From contig JAEXOR010000050.1 of assembly GCA_023439185.1 (NCBI GenBank), forward strand, positions 56,475 through 120,474: DNA of 64,000 nt, read 5' to 3'. Position 1 is the stretch's first letter. Every line of letters starts with the position of its first letter. The stretch is from Bacillota bacterium. GTDB lineage: Bacteria; Bacillota; Desulfotomaculia; Desulfotomaculales; Desulfallaceae. Positions 31,867-40,618 of this stretch are shown here, piece by piece. The notes beneath the pieces are model-generated. The model worked only from the letters and a program-made list of their open reading frames with translations, was not told the DNA's origin and made no database searches. The position numbers and the translations under genes were made by a program.

Positions 31867-32736
31867 ATGATTATTAAAACTAAGAAAATACTCTCAATTT
31901 TTCTTTGTTGCCTTTTGTTGGTTACACTGCTAGGCGTTAACGTTGTAGCATTTGCGGCACAAGATACAGTAAAAGAGCTTGACGTGGAAAAACAGCTCAA
32001 AAGAATTGATAACCTAGCACAAAAATACTACGACTACTATGAAGAAGAAGGATATATTAAAGATGGTAAACTTACCGTTGATATAAGCATACTGGAGCAA
32101 ATTATCCTTGATGAAAATGGAGAATTAGTTGATCAAGATAATGTTTCTACCCAGGGTGTGTCTACAAGCCAAGCTGTTGCTGCTTTAACTGATATAGGGG
32201 TCTATAAGACCGAGACTCAAATTGCTCAGCAATGTGCTATATTAGGAACACTTATAGCAGCCGACGGTCCTCTACCTGTTGGAGATTTTCTTGCTCTATG
32301 TCTCGGTGTTTACTTCTTATGTACCCACACAGATAGCATTATTTCGAAGGAAAGCTATGTTGTATCACAAATTAGTGGCGGTGTTGCAAGTAAATGTGGA
32401 ACTAATGCTTCAAGCAGTATCGCTCAAGCTAAAACTCAAAAAAACAACCGATCTTACAATCACTTTTCAGCATGGCGTTATAATGGGCTAGGCGGTGGCA
32501 TCTGCATTCAAAGTCCACTTACAGAAGCTCAAGCTATTTCTAGATTAAGATCTGGACAAGATGTATGGAGCCGGAGTCAGTCTTTAGCTCTTATTATTGC
32601 ATCTAAAGCGAGCGCCACAGGTACCGCAGTTCATGACGCTGCTCATAATACCAGCACTTACCCACTTAATTTACCTCACTATCATGATTATTATCGGATC
32701 AATGGACATTCGTTCTATGGCGGTAATTACCATTAA
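31867..32736 (+). CDS. Secreted protein, possible exported toxin
   Basis: 289 residues; GGAGGG ribosome site. Signal peptide (ILSIFLCCLLLVTLLGVNVV, cleavage after AFA). The mature part has an acidic helical section to about residue 100, a hydrophobic segment (LPVGDFLALCLGVYFLCTHT), then a polar region and a His/Tyr-rich C-terminus (HDAAHNTSTYPLNLPHYHDY and GHSFYGG). A His-rich tail ending HSFYG occurs in some putative exported toxins of Firmicutes, which is the only hint of function. A hairpin and a second unknown gene follow. I cannot assign a family. Confidence 0.5.
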   Translation: MIIKTKKILSIFLCCLLLVTLLGVNVVAFAAQDTVKELDVEKQLKRIDNLAQKYYDYYEEEGYIKDGKLTVDISILEQIILDENGELVDQDNVSTQGVSTSQAVAALTDIGVYKTETQIAQQCAILGTLIAADGPLPVGDFLALCLGVYFLCTHTDSIISKESYVVSQISGGVASKCGTNASSSIAQAKTQKNNRSYNHFSAWRYNGLGGGICIQSPLTEAQAISRLRSGQDVWSRSQSLALIIASKASATGTAVHDAAHNTSTYPLNLPHYHDYYRINGHSFYGGNYH

Positions 32737-32757
32737 TGTGATATAATATTAATTAAA

Positions 32758-32789
32758 TGTAAGAGGTTGCACAAACGGCAACCTCTTAC
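32758..32789. terminator. Strong hairpin between the two unknown genes
   Basis: GTAAGAGGTTGC and GCAACCTCTTAC pair perfectly over 12 bases. Only a short T-run follows (AAAATTT), so it may be a partial terminator or a processing/stability element. Confidence 0.65.
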
Positions 32790-32815
32790 AAAATTTAGAA
32801 AGGCGGCAAATAATA

Positions 32816-33259
32816 ATGTGCTATTTTCTAGGTATTTGTTCTACCTATAAAGCAGAAAACGAAAAGTTTAATCTTGATCAGTCTCTCGAAGTAAAAGATG
32901 TAACTAATTTTGAAGTTAATCCTCGGGTTAATATGCATTATTATGAAATATCACATGAAAAGTGTGCTTGTCAGTTATTCAGAAGAAGAAACTTTATAAT
33001 GTTTAATTTTGATCAACAGGATATTCCAGAACAAATTAATAATGACTACTCTATTAAAATAAAAAAATTTATTGAAAGATTACCTGGCAACGGCGAAACA
33101 GAAGTTTTAGTTGTCCTTGCCGATGAGAAAAAAAACTACTCTATAAGTAAGGATTATGAACTAATGAGAAAAACATTTCCTATAAAAAAATTACCTAAAC
33201 AAAAATTTATTGATAAATATCCATTTATCGAAGACGATCTGGTTTATTTACTGATATGA
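32816..33259 (+). CDS. Unknown cytosolic protein, possible immunity partner
   Basis: 147 residues, no signal peptide or membrane helix; GAAAGGCGG ribosome site. It starts with MCYFLGICSTYKAENEKFNL and has several cysteines (CSTY, EKCACQLF), then a mixed alpha/beta C-terminal half (ERLPGNGETEVLVVLADEKK). No family recognised. It directly follows the putative secreted toxin in the same direction, and a small cytosolic neighbour could be its immunity protein; this is only a positional argument. Confidence 0.5.
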   Translation: MCYFLGICSTYKAENEKFNLDQSLEVKDVTNFEVNPRVNMHYYEISHEKCACQLFRRRNFIMFNFDQQDIPEQINNDYSIKIKKFIERLPGNGETEVLVVLADEKKNYSISKDYELMRKTFPIKKLPKQKFIDKYPFIEDDLVYLLI

Positions 33260-33278
33260 GTTTCTAAAGCAACTGTTT

Positions 33279-33307
33279 TTGAGGCCCGGCACAAAAAGCC
33301 GGGCTTC
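33279..33307 (+). terminator. Intrinsic terminator
   Basis: GGCCCGGC, ACAAAAA and GCCGGGCT form a GC-rich stem, followed by TCACTCTTTTG, about 20 bases after the 147-residue gene. Confidence 0.7.
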
Positions 33308-33334
33308 ACTCTTTTGTAATTTTCTTTCGCATTA

Positions 33335-33408
33335 AATGTAAAACGAACTTGACAAAGGCTTGTCCCCAATGTAAAATAAACTTAACGTTAAGCTAACTTT
33401 ACATTGGG
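33335..33408 (+). promoter_or_regulatory. SigA promoter embedded in direct and inverted repeats
   Basis: TTGACA (33349-33354) and TAAAAT (33372-33377) are 17 bases apart. A direct repeat (AATGTAAAACGAACTTGAC at 33335 and AATGTAAAATAAACTTAAC at 33368, 33 bases apart) overlaps both elements. A dyad centred at 33386.5 has outer arms CCCAATGTAAA/TTTACATTGGG and an inner perfect palindrome CTTAACGTTAAG. Confidence 0.8.
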
Positions 33409-33421
33409 TGGTGATGGTTAT

Positions 33422-33640
33422 TTGGAAAACAGGGTTAAGGAATTCAGAGAAAGGTATAAGATGACCCAGGAGCAGCTTGCCAAAAAAATGGGCGTTTCCC
33501 GGCAGACGATTATTTCCATAGAATCGGGCCGTTATAATCCCTCGTTGATTTTGGCTTATAAGCTGGCCAAATGTTTCGGAAGCACCATCGAAAACGTATT
33601 TATTTTTTCCGGGCCGGAAGGAGAGATAGTTGATGAATAA
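33422..33640 (+). CDS. XRE-family small transcription regulator
   Basis: 72 residues from TTG 33422 (LENRVKEFRERYKMTQEQLA). The whole protein is one helix-turn-helix of the Cro/C1 type (AKKMGVSRQTIISIESGRYN, PSLILAYKLAKCFG), similar to the small YozG-like regulators. It is very probably the repressor of its own promoter, whose palindrome lies directly upstream. An ATG at 33404 would put the start inside the dyad. The stop overlaps the start of the downstream membrane-protein gene, so the two are translationally coupled. Confidence 0.85.
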   Translation: MENRVKEFRERYKMTQEQLAKKMGVSRQTIISIESGRYNPSLILAYKLAKCFGSTIENVFIFSGPEGEIVDE

Positions 33641-34022
33641 ATCCTTTGTCAAAGAGCTGATCATTACCAACTATTTGTTTATTGGCTCCCTGATCATGAT
33701 CGTTTTAGCCGGGAATATTGTTTACGGCGGCACCCTGGAAACGTGGAGCAAATCACTGGGGCTCCTGGCGGTGCTGACCCTGGCCCTGGTATTTAAGACC
33801 TTGCGAATTAAAAGAAGCGGCGGGAAGCTGGACGAGCGGCTGCAGCTTATAACCTACCGGGCGGTAAACTTCGGTTTCTATTTTATACTGGGCGCCGTTT
33901 TTTGGTTCTACACCAAGGAATTGATCGTTGAAGGCCAGGTTTCAACCAGGACCATCATTGAGATGCTGGCCGGCATGACCGGTTATGTGGGCAGTTTTTT
34001 CGCTCTGAGCAAACGCTACTAA
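33633..34022 (+). CDS. Small membrane protein, DUF2178-like
   Basis: 129 residues from ATG 33633, overlapping the XRE gene. Four membrane helices in two pairs (YLFIGSLIMIVLAGNIVYGG, GLLAVLTLALVF; NFGFYFILGAVFWFYTKELI, MLAGMTGYVGSFFAL) flank a charged loop KLDERLQLITYRA. A DERxxxIxxRA loop between helix pairs is typical of DUF2178/DUF3796-like proteins that are regularly paired with small XRE regulators. The role is unknown. The GC-rich gene ends against a truncated MocR gene on the other strand (4-base overlap). Confidence 0.7.
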   Translation: MNKSFVKELIITNYLFIGSLIMIVLAGNIVYGGTLETWSKSLGLLAVLTLALVFKTLRIKRSGGKLDERLQLITYRAVNFGFYFILGAVFWFYTKELIVEGQVSTRTIIEMLAGMTGYVGSFFALSKRY

Positions 34023-34831
34023 CCGGACGCGTTTTCCATATATTCATGCAGCAGCAAAATTCCCCGGCGGCCGGCCGGAAGAATGCCTCCCAGGGGATAT
34101 TGATGGGAGGGCGTCACATACACCGCGCCGGCGCGTTTGCCGGCCAGGTATTCAACCTGCATCCCCCGCTCGTCCACAGGCACGGGATGTACGGTGCACC
34201 TCTTACTCCGCAGTACCCGCAGCATCCCGATATGACAGGGGTCTTCAATGAGGATTTCTTTTCCGTCCTGAACCAGCAATTCGGCGATCAGGTGCAGCCC
34301 GTGGGTTGCGCCCGCCGTAATGAAAATATCCCGGGGGTCGATTACCGGCCCCTTGCTTCTAAAAAGCCAGGCCGCAATTTCCTCACGCAGCCAAGGCAGC
34401 CCTTCCGGCCCTGTATAACCGAACTGCTCCAAAGGCATCTCTTCATAAGTCCTGCGTATTAATTGATACCATTGCAAACGGGGGAAATGTCTCAAATCCG
34501 GCCGGCCGGTACGGAAATCGGCCCGGATGGGCTGAGGGCTCCGGGACGGCTCCCCGGTAAAATGGAAATCCGCTGTTTTTTCAATACACAATCCGTCGGC
34601 AACCCGGGTGGGAGAACCCTGGCTGCTGATGACGAAAACCTCGGCGGCCAGCATTTCATATGCCTCACAAACCGTATTGCGGGATACGTCCAGTTGATTG
34701 GCCAGTTCACGGGTAGAGGGCAATGCTTCACCCGCCTTAATCCGCCCGCCGGTTATTTGTTCCCGCAAGGCCAGGTAAATCTGGCGTTTTAATGACACTT
34801 CCCCTTGCCGCTGCAACTTTATGCCCAACAC
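34019..34831 (-). pseudogene. MocR/PdxR-type GntR regulator, C-terminally truncated
   Basis: 270 residues from GTG 34831 (GGAGGGTTTATT in front). A winged helix of the GntR family (SLKRQIYLALREQITGGRIK, LPSTRELANQLDVSRNTVCE) is joined to the first half of an aminotransferase-like domain (EQFGYTGPEGLPWLREEIAA, ITAGATHGLHLIAELLVQDG, YVTPSHQYPLGG). MocR proteins are about 450-480 residues; here the frame ends after GRRGILLLHEYMENASG, before the PLP-binding Lys region. The break abuts the neighbouring membrane-protein gene, so a deletion removed the 3' end. It stands divergent to the DMT transporter, the usual place for its regulator. Confidence 0.75.
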
Positions 34832-34956
34832 AATAAACCCTCCAACTGGATCTGTAAAGATCACGCTTAACTGGCTCTGTCACCAGACCAGTGTGTCAAG
34901 TATGATTGTAGCACGGCTATCCAAACAATGCCATTAAATTATAAAGGGGTTTGCCG

Positions 34957-35907
34957 GTGGAGAACATTCAGATACGACATCTCAAGGGATCGCTATACTT
35001 ATTCTGCGCCTTTACCCTGGCGGGAACTTCCGTTATCGCAGCCCGCTTCGTAACCGGTCAATTGGGTGTATTCACCATTACCGCCGTCAGCCTGTTTTTT
35101 GCAATTCTTTGTTTGTTGCCCCTTTGCGGCTATAAACTGATGGAAGTCATCCGGCGTCTTGGTCCGGAGGACTGGCTGATGCTGTTCCTCCAGGCACTGT
35201 TCGGAATCTTTTTGTTTCGCCTGTTCCTTCTGCACGGTCTGCTGCGCACCAGCGCCGGAGAGGCCGGCGTCCTTACCGGCGCCACACCCGCCGTCACGGC
35301 TCTTCTCGCCGGGGTCGTGCTAAAAGAACCGTTCACCCCCCGGAGTCTGGCGGGCATCCTCAGTACCATTGGAGGCATCCTGCTGCTGCAGGGGATATTG
35401 CTGCCGGGGAGCGAATTTGCCATGGAACATTTCCTGGGCAATCTGCTGGTGCTCTGCGCCGCGGTCAGTGAATCGCTGTTTAATATTTTTTCCCGTCTGA
35501 ACAGCCTTAAAACGGCATCCCACCGCAAACAACCAATAAACCCGGTTGTCCAGACAGTGCTGGTATCAGCCATAGCCTTACTCCTGTGCTTGATACCAGC
35601 GCAATTCGAGAAACCGGTTTGGTTGCTCTTGGCGCTGGAAAACAAACAGTGGCTGGCATTGGTCTGGTACGGCGTGTTCGTCACGGCGCTGGCCTTTATC
35701 TGCTGGTACGCGGGTATAAAAAGAAGCACCGCCCAAACCGCCGCGGCATTTTCCGGCATGATGCCCTTTACATCTTTAATTCTTTCTGTCATCATATTGG
35801 GAGAAGATGCGGGCTGGCAGCAATGGTCCGGAGGGTGCCTGATTATAACGGGCATTTTGCTCATTGGAGCGCTGAACGGAGCACGATCCGCACCAGCCAA
35901 TAACTAA
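34957..35907 (+). CDS. EamA-family (DMT superfamily) transporter
   Basis: About 316 residues from GTG 34957 (AAAGGGG eight bases before). Ten hydrophobic helices in two EamA repeats: LYLFCAFTLAGTSVIAARFV opens the first, and GILSTIGGILLLQGILLPG, then FICWYAGIKRSTAQTAAAFS and GMMPFTSLILSVIILGEDA mark the second. DMT proteins export or import metabolites such as amino acids. Substrate unknown. The truncated MocR-type regulator diverges from it and may once have controlled it. Confidence 0.85.
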   Translation: MENIQIRHLKGSLYLFCAFTLAGTSVIAARFVTGQLGVFTITAVSLFFAILCLLPLCGYKLMEVIRRLGPEDWLMLFLQALFGIFLFRLFLLHGLLRTSAGEAGVLTGATPAVTALLAGVVLKEPFTPRSLAGILSTIGGILLLQGILLPGSEFAMEHFLGNLLVLCAAVSESLFNIFSRLNSLKTASHRKQPINPVVQTVLVSAIALLLCLIPAQFEKPVWLLLALENKQWLALVWYGVFVTALAFICWYAGIKRSTAQTAAAFSGMMPFTSLILSVIILGEDAGWQQWSGGCLIITGILLIGALNGARSAPANN

Positions 35908-35953
35908 CATAACATATGTATACCAACATGACAAAATGTTTTTCATTTTGTAG

Positions 35954-35982
35954 TTGACTAAGCTAATTTACCGTGCTAATAT
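35954..35982 (+). promoter_or_regulatory. SigA promoter of the sox operon
   Basis: TTGACT and TAATAT separated by 17 bases; transcription would begin near 35989. Confidence 0.75.
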
Positions 35983-35988
35983 AAAGCT

Positions 35989-36124
35989 ATACAAGGATAT
36001 AGTTGCTATATGTTAAATGATTTCGGCTGCTAAACAATACCACAACGCAATGGTACACAGTTGTATCACAACGGCGAAGGCGCCTTTTGACGGGGAAACC
36101 CCGCAAAAGGCGTTTTATGTTTAT
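35989..36124 (+). ncRNA. Leader RNA with intrinsic terminator before soxBDAG (candidate riboswitch)
   Basis: About 130 untranslated bases end in a strong two-part hairpin: CGCCTTTTG/CAAAAGGCG (36081/36104) enclosing CGGGG-AAA-CCCCG, then TTTTATGTTTATTTTTG. It lies between a good promoter and soxB, as in transcription-attenuation riboswitches. I could not match it to T-box, glycine, SAM or guanidine classes from their known motifs. Confidence 0.5.
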
Positions 36125-36175
36125 TTTTGTATTTATTTATAGAAGCAAATTATCTAAAAAAGACAGGTGGACGCT

Positions 36176-37399
36176 ATGTCAGGCAAATTTAAGCCCCTGT
36201 GGGGAAACAAGCCCCCGCTCAAATCCAGCTACGACGCCGTGATTATCGGCGGCGGGCTGCACGGTTTGGCCACCGCGTATTTTCTGGCCCGGGACCACGG
36301 CATGAGCAACATCGCCATCATCGAAAAACGCTATATCGGCTTTGGCGGCGCCGGCCGCAACACCGCCATCGTACGCGCCAACCAGCGAACCCAGGAGAAC
36401 GTGCCTTTATATAAAGAGGCTTTGGAGTTGTGGCCGGTGCTCACCAAAGAGCTGGACTATAACTTGATGTTCAACAACTGCGGCAATTTGAATTTAATGC
36501 ACAGCGAGGCGGCCATGAACGCGGCCCGCATGAATGTCTGCACGGCCCAGTTTCACGGGGTCGAAAGCCATTTGCTGGACGCCAAAGAGCTTAAGGAACT
36601 GGAACCGGCGATTAACATTGCACCGGACATCACCTATCCCATCCACGGGGCCATGTTCCACCCGCCCGGCGGCGTGGTCCGGCACGACGCGGTGGTGTGG
36701 GGTCTGGCCAAAGGAGCGGCCAAATATGGGGTACATATTCATCAGCAAACCGAAGCCATGGCGATCCACACGGCAAAAGGCAAAATCACCGGGGTGGAAA
36801 CCGGCCGCGGCCGTATCAATACCCCACGGGTGCTGGTATCCGCCGGCGGCTATTCGGCGGGGATAATCAACAAAATGCTGGGCCTGCGGCTGCCCATCAG
36901 CGTACTGAACATCCAGGCCATGGTCACCCAGCCGCTTAAGCCGGTGCTTAACCACGTGGTTTCATCCGGCATGTACCACGCCTACGCCAACCAGACCTTA
37001 AAGGGAGAAATCGCCACCGGGGCGCACATGGACCCCTGGCCCAACTATAATACCCTGACCACGGCGCACTATATCAAGCACCAGGCCGAGTCTTTATCCG
37101 ACTTTCTGCCATTCCTGCGGGGCGTCAAGTTCATGCGCCACTGGGCCGGGCTGGCCGATATGACGCCGGACATGGCCCCCATCATGGACGGTAACGATCA
37201 GATTGAAGGTTTCTACATGAATTGCGGCTGGGGATACTTTGGCTTTAAATCCTGTACGGCGACAGGCCGCTACATGGCCAAATTCCTGGCCAAAGGCAAG
37301 TGCCCGAAGATGCTCAGGCCCTTTGCCCTGCGCCGTTTTGAGCAGCACCGGTTGATGGGTGAAACCGCCGCCCTGGTCAGTTACTCTGCGGACAATTAA
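36176..37399 (+). CDS. soxB: Sarcosine oxidase beta subunit-like FAD protein
   Basis: 407 residues from ATG 36176 (CAGGTGG site); GTG 36167 is an alternative. A D-amino-acid-oxidase-type flavoprotein: SYDAVIIGGGLHGLATAYFL is the FAD dinucleotide fold and AIIEKRYIGFGGAGRNTAIV matches SoxB, where FMN/FAD attach. The C-terminal FYMNCGWGYFGFKSCTATGR is also typical. In heterotetrameric sarcosine oxidase the beta subunit demethylates sarcosine, passing the methyl group to tetrahydrofolate. First gene of soxBDAG. In an anaerobe the electron acceptor is unlikely to be O2. An orphan leader RNA lies upstream. Confidence 0.9.
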   Translation: MSGKFKPLWGNKPPLKSSYDAVIIGGGLHGLATAYFLARDHGMSNIAIIEKRYIGFGGAGRNTAIVRANQRTQENVPLYKEALELWPVLTKELDYNLMFNNCGNLNLMHSEAAMNAARMNVCTAQFHGVESHLLDAKELKELEPAINIAPDITYPIHGAMFHPPGGVVRHDAVVWGLAKGAAKYGVHIHQQTEAMAIHTAKGKITGVETGRGRINTPRVLVSAGGYSAGIINKMLGLRLPISVLNIQAMVTQPLKPVLNHVVSSGMYHAYANQTLKGEIATGAHMDPWPNYNTLTTAHYIKHQAESLSDFLPFLRGVKFMRHWAGLADMTPDMAPIMDGNDQIEGFYMNCGWGYFGFKSCTATGRYMAKFLAKGKCPKMLRPFALRRFEQHRLMGETAALVSYSADN

Positions 37400-37431
37400 A
37401 GACAGTCTAAAGTCAAAGGAGGTTCTCAGCC

Positions 37432-37692
37432 ATGGCACTGACGATTACCTGCCCCGTTTGCGGCAAACGCAATGGCTACGAATTCCGGTACGGCGGTGAA
37501 GACAAGGGGCCGCGGCCCGCGGAGGAAGGATTGACCCCCCGGGACTGGTGCGACTACGTGCACATGAACAACTGCGTGGCCGGCATTCAAAAGGAGTGGT
37601 GGTGCCACAAGAGCGGCTGCGGCGCCTGGTTTACCATATATCGCGACACTTTGACCAACCTTGAAGTGGAAGAACCGGAGGCAAAACCATGA
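37432..37692 (+). CDS. soxD: Sarcosine oxidase delta subunit-like zinc protein
   Basis: 86 residues; AAAGGAGG ribosome site. ITCPVCGKRNGYEFRYGGED supplies the CPxCG half of the zinc site, and WWCHKSGCGAWFTIYRDT is the second half, both characteristic of SoxD. The subunit is structural. It overlaps soxA by 4 bases (ATGA). Confidence 0.9.
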   Translation: MALTITCPVCGKRNGYEFRYGGEDKGPRPAEEGLTPRDWCDYVHMNNCVAGIQKEWWCHKSGCGAWFTIYRDTLTNLEVEEPEAKP

Positions 37693-40607
37693 ACAGGCTC
37701 ACCAAGTTGCCCACGTTGCGGATCGACCCCTCGGAAACCAGAACCTTTCATTATAAAGGTCAAACCTACCAGGGTGTGGCCGGCGATACAATTGCCACGG
37801 CACTCTATGCCAGCGGCGTGCGGATCTTTGGCCGCAGCTTGAAATATCACCGCCCCCGGGGACTGTACAGCCTGGACGGCGAGTGCAGCAATACCTGCAT
37901 GCAGGTGGACGGCATTCCCAACGTGCGCACTGAAAACACCCTGTTGAAAAACGGGATGCAAGTTGAAGAGCAGAACGTCAAGGGCTCGGCCGAGTCCGAT
38001 CGCATGGCCTTTATGGATAAACTGGATTGGTTGATGCCGGCCGGTTTTTATTACCGCACCCTGCACAAGCCGGCCTGGGTATGGCCCATGGCCATGAAAC
38101 AGGTGCGAGCCGCCGCCGGGCTGGGCAAAATCGCGCCGGATTTTAAAATGACGGGGTGTTATGATGAAATTTATCCCCGGGCCGACGTCTGTGTGATCGG
38201 CGGCGGCGCGGCCGGCATGACGGCAGCCCTGGCGGCGGCGGAAAGCGGCCTGCGGGTGGTGCTGCTGGAAGCCCGGCCCTGGCTGGGCGGCTGCTTCGAT
38301 TACCGGGTGAGCGCCTACGACAGAGAAAAGGCGCTTTACCAGCGGGCGCGCCAGTTGGCCGAGGCGGTGGAAGCCGCGGCCAACATCCGGGTATTCAAAC
38401 ACGCGGCGGTGGTAGGCTCCTACAACAATAACCTGCTCACCGCCTTCCAGGTGGGCGGCGATTCCGACAGCTTTGACGAACGTTACATTGAAATCCGCGC
38501 CGAAAGCGTGGTGGCGGCCACCGGCTGCATTGAAAGACCACTGGTGTTTGAAAACAATGAGCGCCCGGGCGTCATGCAGGCAGGCTGCGCCCACCGGCTG
38601 ACCCGCACTTACGGACTGCTGCCGGGCAACCGGGCGGTATTCAGCGTCGGACACGATCTGGGCCTGGAGGCTGCGGCAGACTTGAGCGACCTGGGCGTAA
38701 AGATTGAGTGCGTGGCCGATATCCGTACCGGCGGGCAGGACCCCCGGCTGCTGCAGGCCCTGGCGGAACGCAATATCCCGGTGCTGAGCGGCTGGGTGGC
38801 CTGTGAAGCCCATGGTTCCAAACAGGTGAACAAAGTTACCCTCGGCGCCGTCGACGGGCGCGAGAAGCGCCGGCTCGACTGCGACCTTTTGGTGGCCTCG
38901 TCCGGCTTCACACCGCTTACCGGTCCGCTGACCCTGGCCCAGGCCAAACTGCAATATGACGCGCATACCGGTTATTTCCTGCCGGTGGATCTCCCGGCCA
39001 AAACCCATATGGCCGGACGCATGACCGGCCTTTCCGACGCTCTGGCCATCGAGTTTTCCGGCCGGCTGGCCGGACTGAAGGCGGCGGCGGACTGCGGCGC
39101 GGACACCGCTAAAGCCGTTACTGAAACCGCTGATCAACTTAAGGCGCTGCCCGGTCCCGGGCGCGGCGTCACGCTGGCATGCGCCCCGGTGGAGGGCCGC
39201 AAGAGTTTTATCTGTTTTGACGAAGACGCCACCGTGAAGCATATCAAACAGGCCCTGAAGATGGGCTTTGACGTGCCCGAGCTGATTAAACGCTTTACCG
39301 GAACCGGCACCGGCCCGGGCCAGGGCGGCATTCCGGGCCACAACCTGCCCCTGCTGGTGTCCGAATTGCAGAAGCATGGCGGCGCCAAACCGGTACCCAC
39401 GACGGTGCGGCCGCCCCTAGTACCAACTTTCATCGCCACCTACGCCGGGGCCAGCCATGATATGTGCAAACGAACGCCGCTGCACAACCTGCAAAAAGAA
39501 GCCGGCGGCGTATTCCGGCGCATGGGCGTGTGGCGGCGGGCCCGCTACTTTTCCGAGGACTTCAGCTGCCGCGAGGAAATCCTCAACGTGCGCAACAACG
39601 TCGGCATACTGGACGCCTCCACCCTGGGCAAATTCCGCATTCATGGTCCGGACGCCCTTAAAGCCCTGCAGCGGGTCTATGTGAGCAACATGGCCAAAAT
39701 AGCCGCCGGGCGGGTTAAATACTCGGCCATGTGCAACGACGACGGTTGCGTCATCGACGACGGCGTGGTAGTCAAGCTGGCAGAAAATGACTATTACTTC
39801 ACCGCTTCCACCGCCCGGGCCGGTGAGACCGCGGAGTGGTTCCGTTTCCACACCCGTTACGACGGCTGGGATTACCACCTGGTTAACCTGACCGACGCCA
39901 TGGGCGTAATCAATATTTCCGGCCCCAACGCGCGTAAAGTGCTGGCCAAAACCACCGACGCGGACGTCTCCAACGAAGCTTTCCCCTTCAGCGCTTACCG
40001 GGAGTTCACCATCTTAAAGGCGATCCCGGTGCGGGCCATGCGGCTGGGGTTTGTGGGGGAACTGTCCTACGAGCTGCACGCGCCCACCTCTTATATGCCG
40101 GCCCTGTGGAACATTATTGCGGAAGCCGGCCGGGAGTTCGGCATCGCCAGCTTCGGCGTGGAGGCCCAAAACGTGCTGCGCATGGAAAAATGCCACATCA
40201 TCCTGGGCCAGGAGTCGGAGCAGCGCACCAACCTGCTGGACTTGGGCCTGGGCTTCCTGTGGGATCGCCATAAACCGGAGGCCAAGACGGTAGGCGCCGT
40301 GGCCTTGCGCCAGGCGGAAAACGATCCGGACCGGTTCCGGCTGGTGGGATTCAAGATGGAGGATCCCCAGCGCCCGCCCAAAGACGGCTCGATTATCGTC
40401 GACCAGCGCATCCGCGGTTACGTGTGCACCGCCCGCCGGAGCTTTTCCCTGAATGAATCGGTGGGCATGGCTCTGGTGGACGCCGGACTGGCCGCCGAAG
40501 GCACCCGGCTGGGAATTTTCGAAGATGAATGCAAAGGCAAACTGCTGTACGCCCGGGTAACGCCCATGCCGTTTTACGACCCCCGGGGCGACCGGATGAA
40601 AATGTGA
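37689..40607 (+). CDS. soxA: Sarcosine oxidase alpha subunit-like protein
   Basis: 972 residues. N-terminal SoxA-type [2Fe-2S]-like region (YQGVAGDTIATALYASGVRI, FGRSLKYHRPRGLYSLDGEC), an NAD-binding Rossmann fold (VCVIGGGAAGMTAALAAAES), then a C-terminal aminomethyltransferase (GcvT-like) half (about 590-970; MGVWRRARYFSEDFSCREEI, ILDASTLGKFRIHGPDAL, FVGELSYELHAP), which binds tetrahydrofolate to collect the methyl group as methylene-THF. Domain order and length match alpha subunits of tetrameric sarcosine oxidase. Frame overlaps both neighbours or nearly so. Long antisense frames are shadows of its high-GC codons. Confidence 0.92.
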   Translation: MNRLTKLPTLRIDPSETRTFHYKGQTYQGVAGDTIATALYASGVRIFGRSLKYHRPRGLYSLDGECSNTCMQVDGIPNVRTENTLLKNGMQVEEQNVKGSAESDRMAFMDKLDWLMPAGFYYRTLHKPAWVWPMAMKQVRAAAGLGKIAPDFKMTGCYDEIYPRADVCVIGGGAAGMTAALAAAESGLRVVLLEARPWLGGCFDYRVSAYDREKALYQRARQLAEAVEAAANIRVFKHAAVVGSYNNNLLTAFQVGGDSDSFDERYIEIRAESVVAATGCIERPLVFENNERPGVMQAGCAHRLTRTYGLLPGNRAVFSVGHDLGLEAAADLSDLGVKIECVADIRTGGQDPRLLQALAERNIPVLSGWVACEAHGSKQVNKVTLGAVDGREKRRLDCDLLVASSGFTPLTGPLTLAQAKLQYDAHTGYFLPVDLPAKTHMAGRMTGLSDALAIEFSGRLAGLKAAADCGADTAKAVTETADQLKALPGPGRGVTLACAPVEGRKSFICFDEDATVKHIKQALKMGFDVPELIKRFTGTGTGPGQGGIPGHNLPLLVSELQKHGGAKPVPTTVRPPLVPTFIATYAGASHDMCKRTPLHNLQKEAGGVFRRMGVWRRARYFSEDFSCREEILNVRNNVGILDASTLGKFRIHGPDALKALQRVYVSNMAKIAAGRVKYSAMCNDDGCVIDDGVVVKLAENDYYFTASTARAGETAEWFRFHTRYDGWDYHLVNLTDAMGVINISGPNARKVLAKTTDADVSNEAFPFSAYREFTILKAIPVRAMRLGFVGELSYELHAPTSYMPALWNIIAEAGREFGIASFGVEAQNVLRMEKCHIILGQESEQRTNLLDLGLGFLWDRHKPEAKTVGAVALRQAENDPDRFRLVGFKMEDPQRPPKDGSIIVDQRIRGYVCTARRSFSLNESVGMALVDAGLAAEGTRLGIFEDECKGKLLYARVTPMPFYDPRGDRMKM

Positions 40608-40618
40608 GGTGCACAAAC

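Noticed and set aside
35130..35900. 256-residue minus-strand frame over the DMT transporter
   Set aside because: A shadow of the EamA gene without a ribosome site or family match.
36494..36955. 153-residue minus-strand frame over soxB
   Set aside because: A shadow of a GC-rich gene; soxB is complete and family-matched.
37587..39377. 596-residue open frame on the minus strand
   Set aside because: It lies fully antisense to soxA, has no family pattern or ribosome site, and arises from the high GC of soxA codons.
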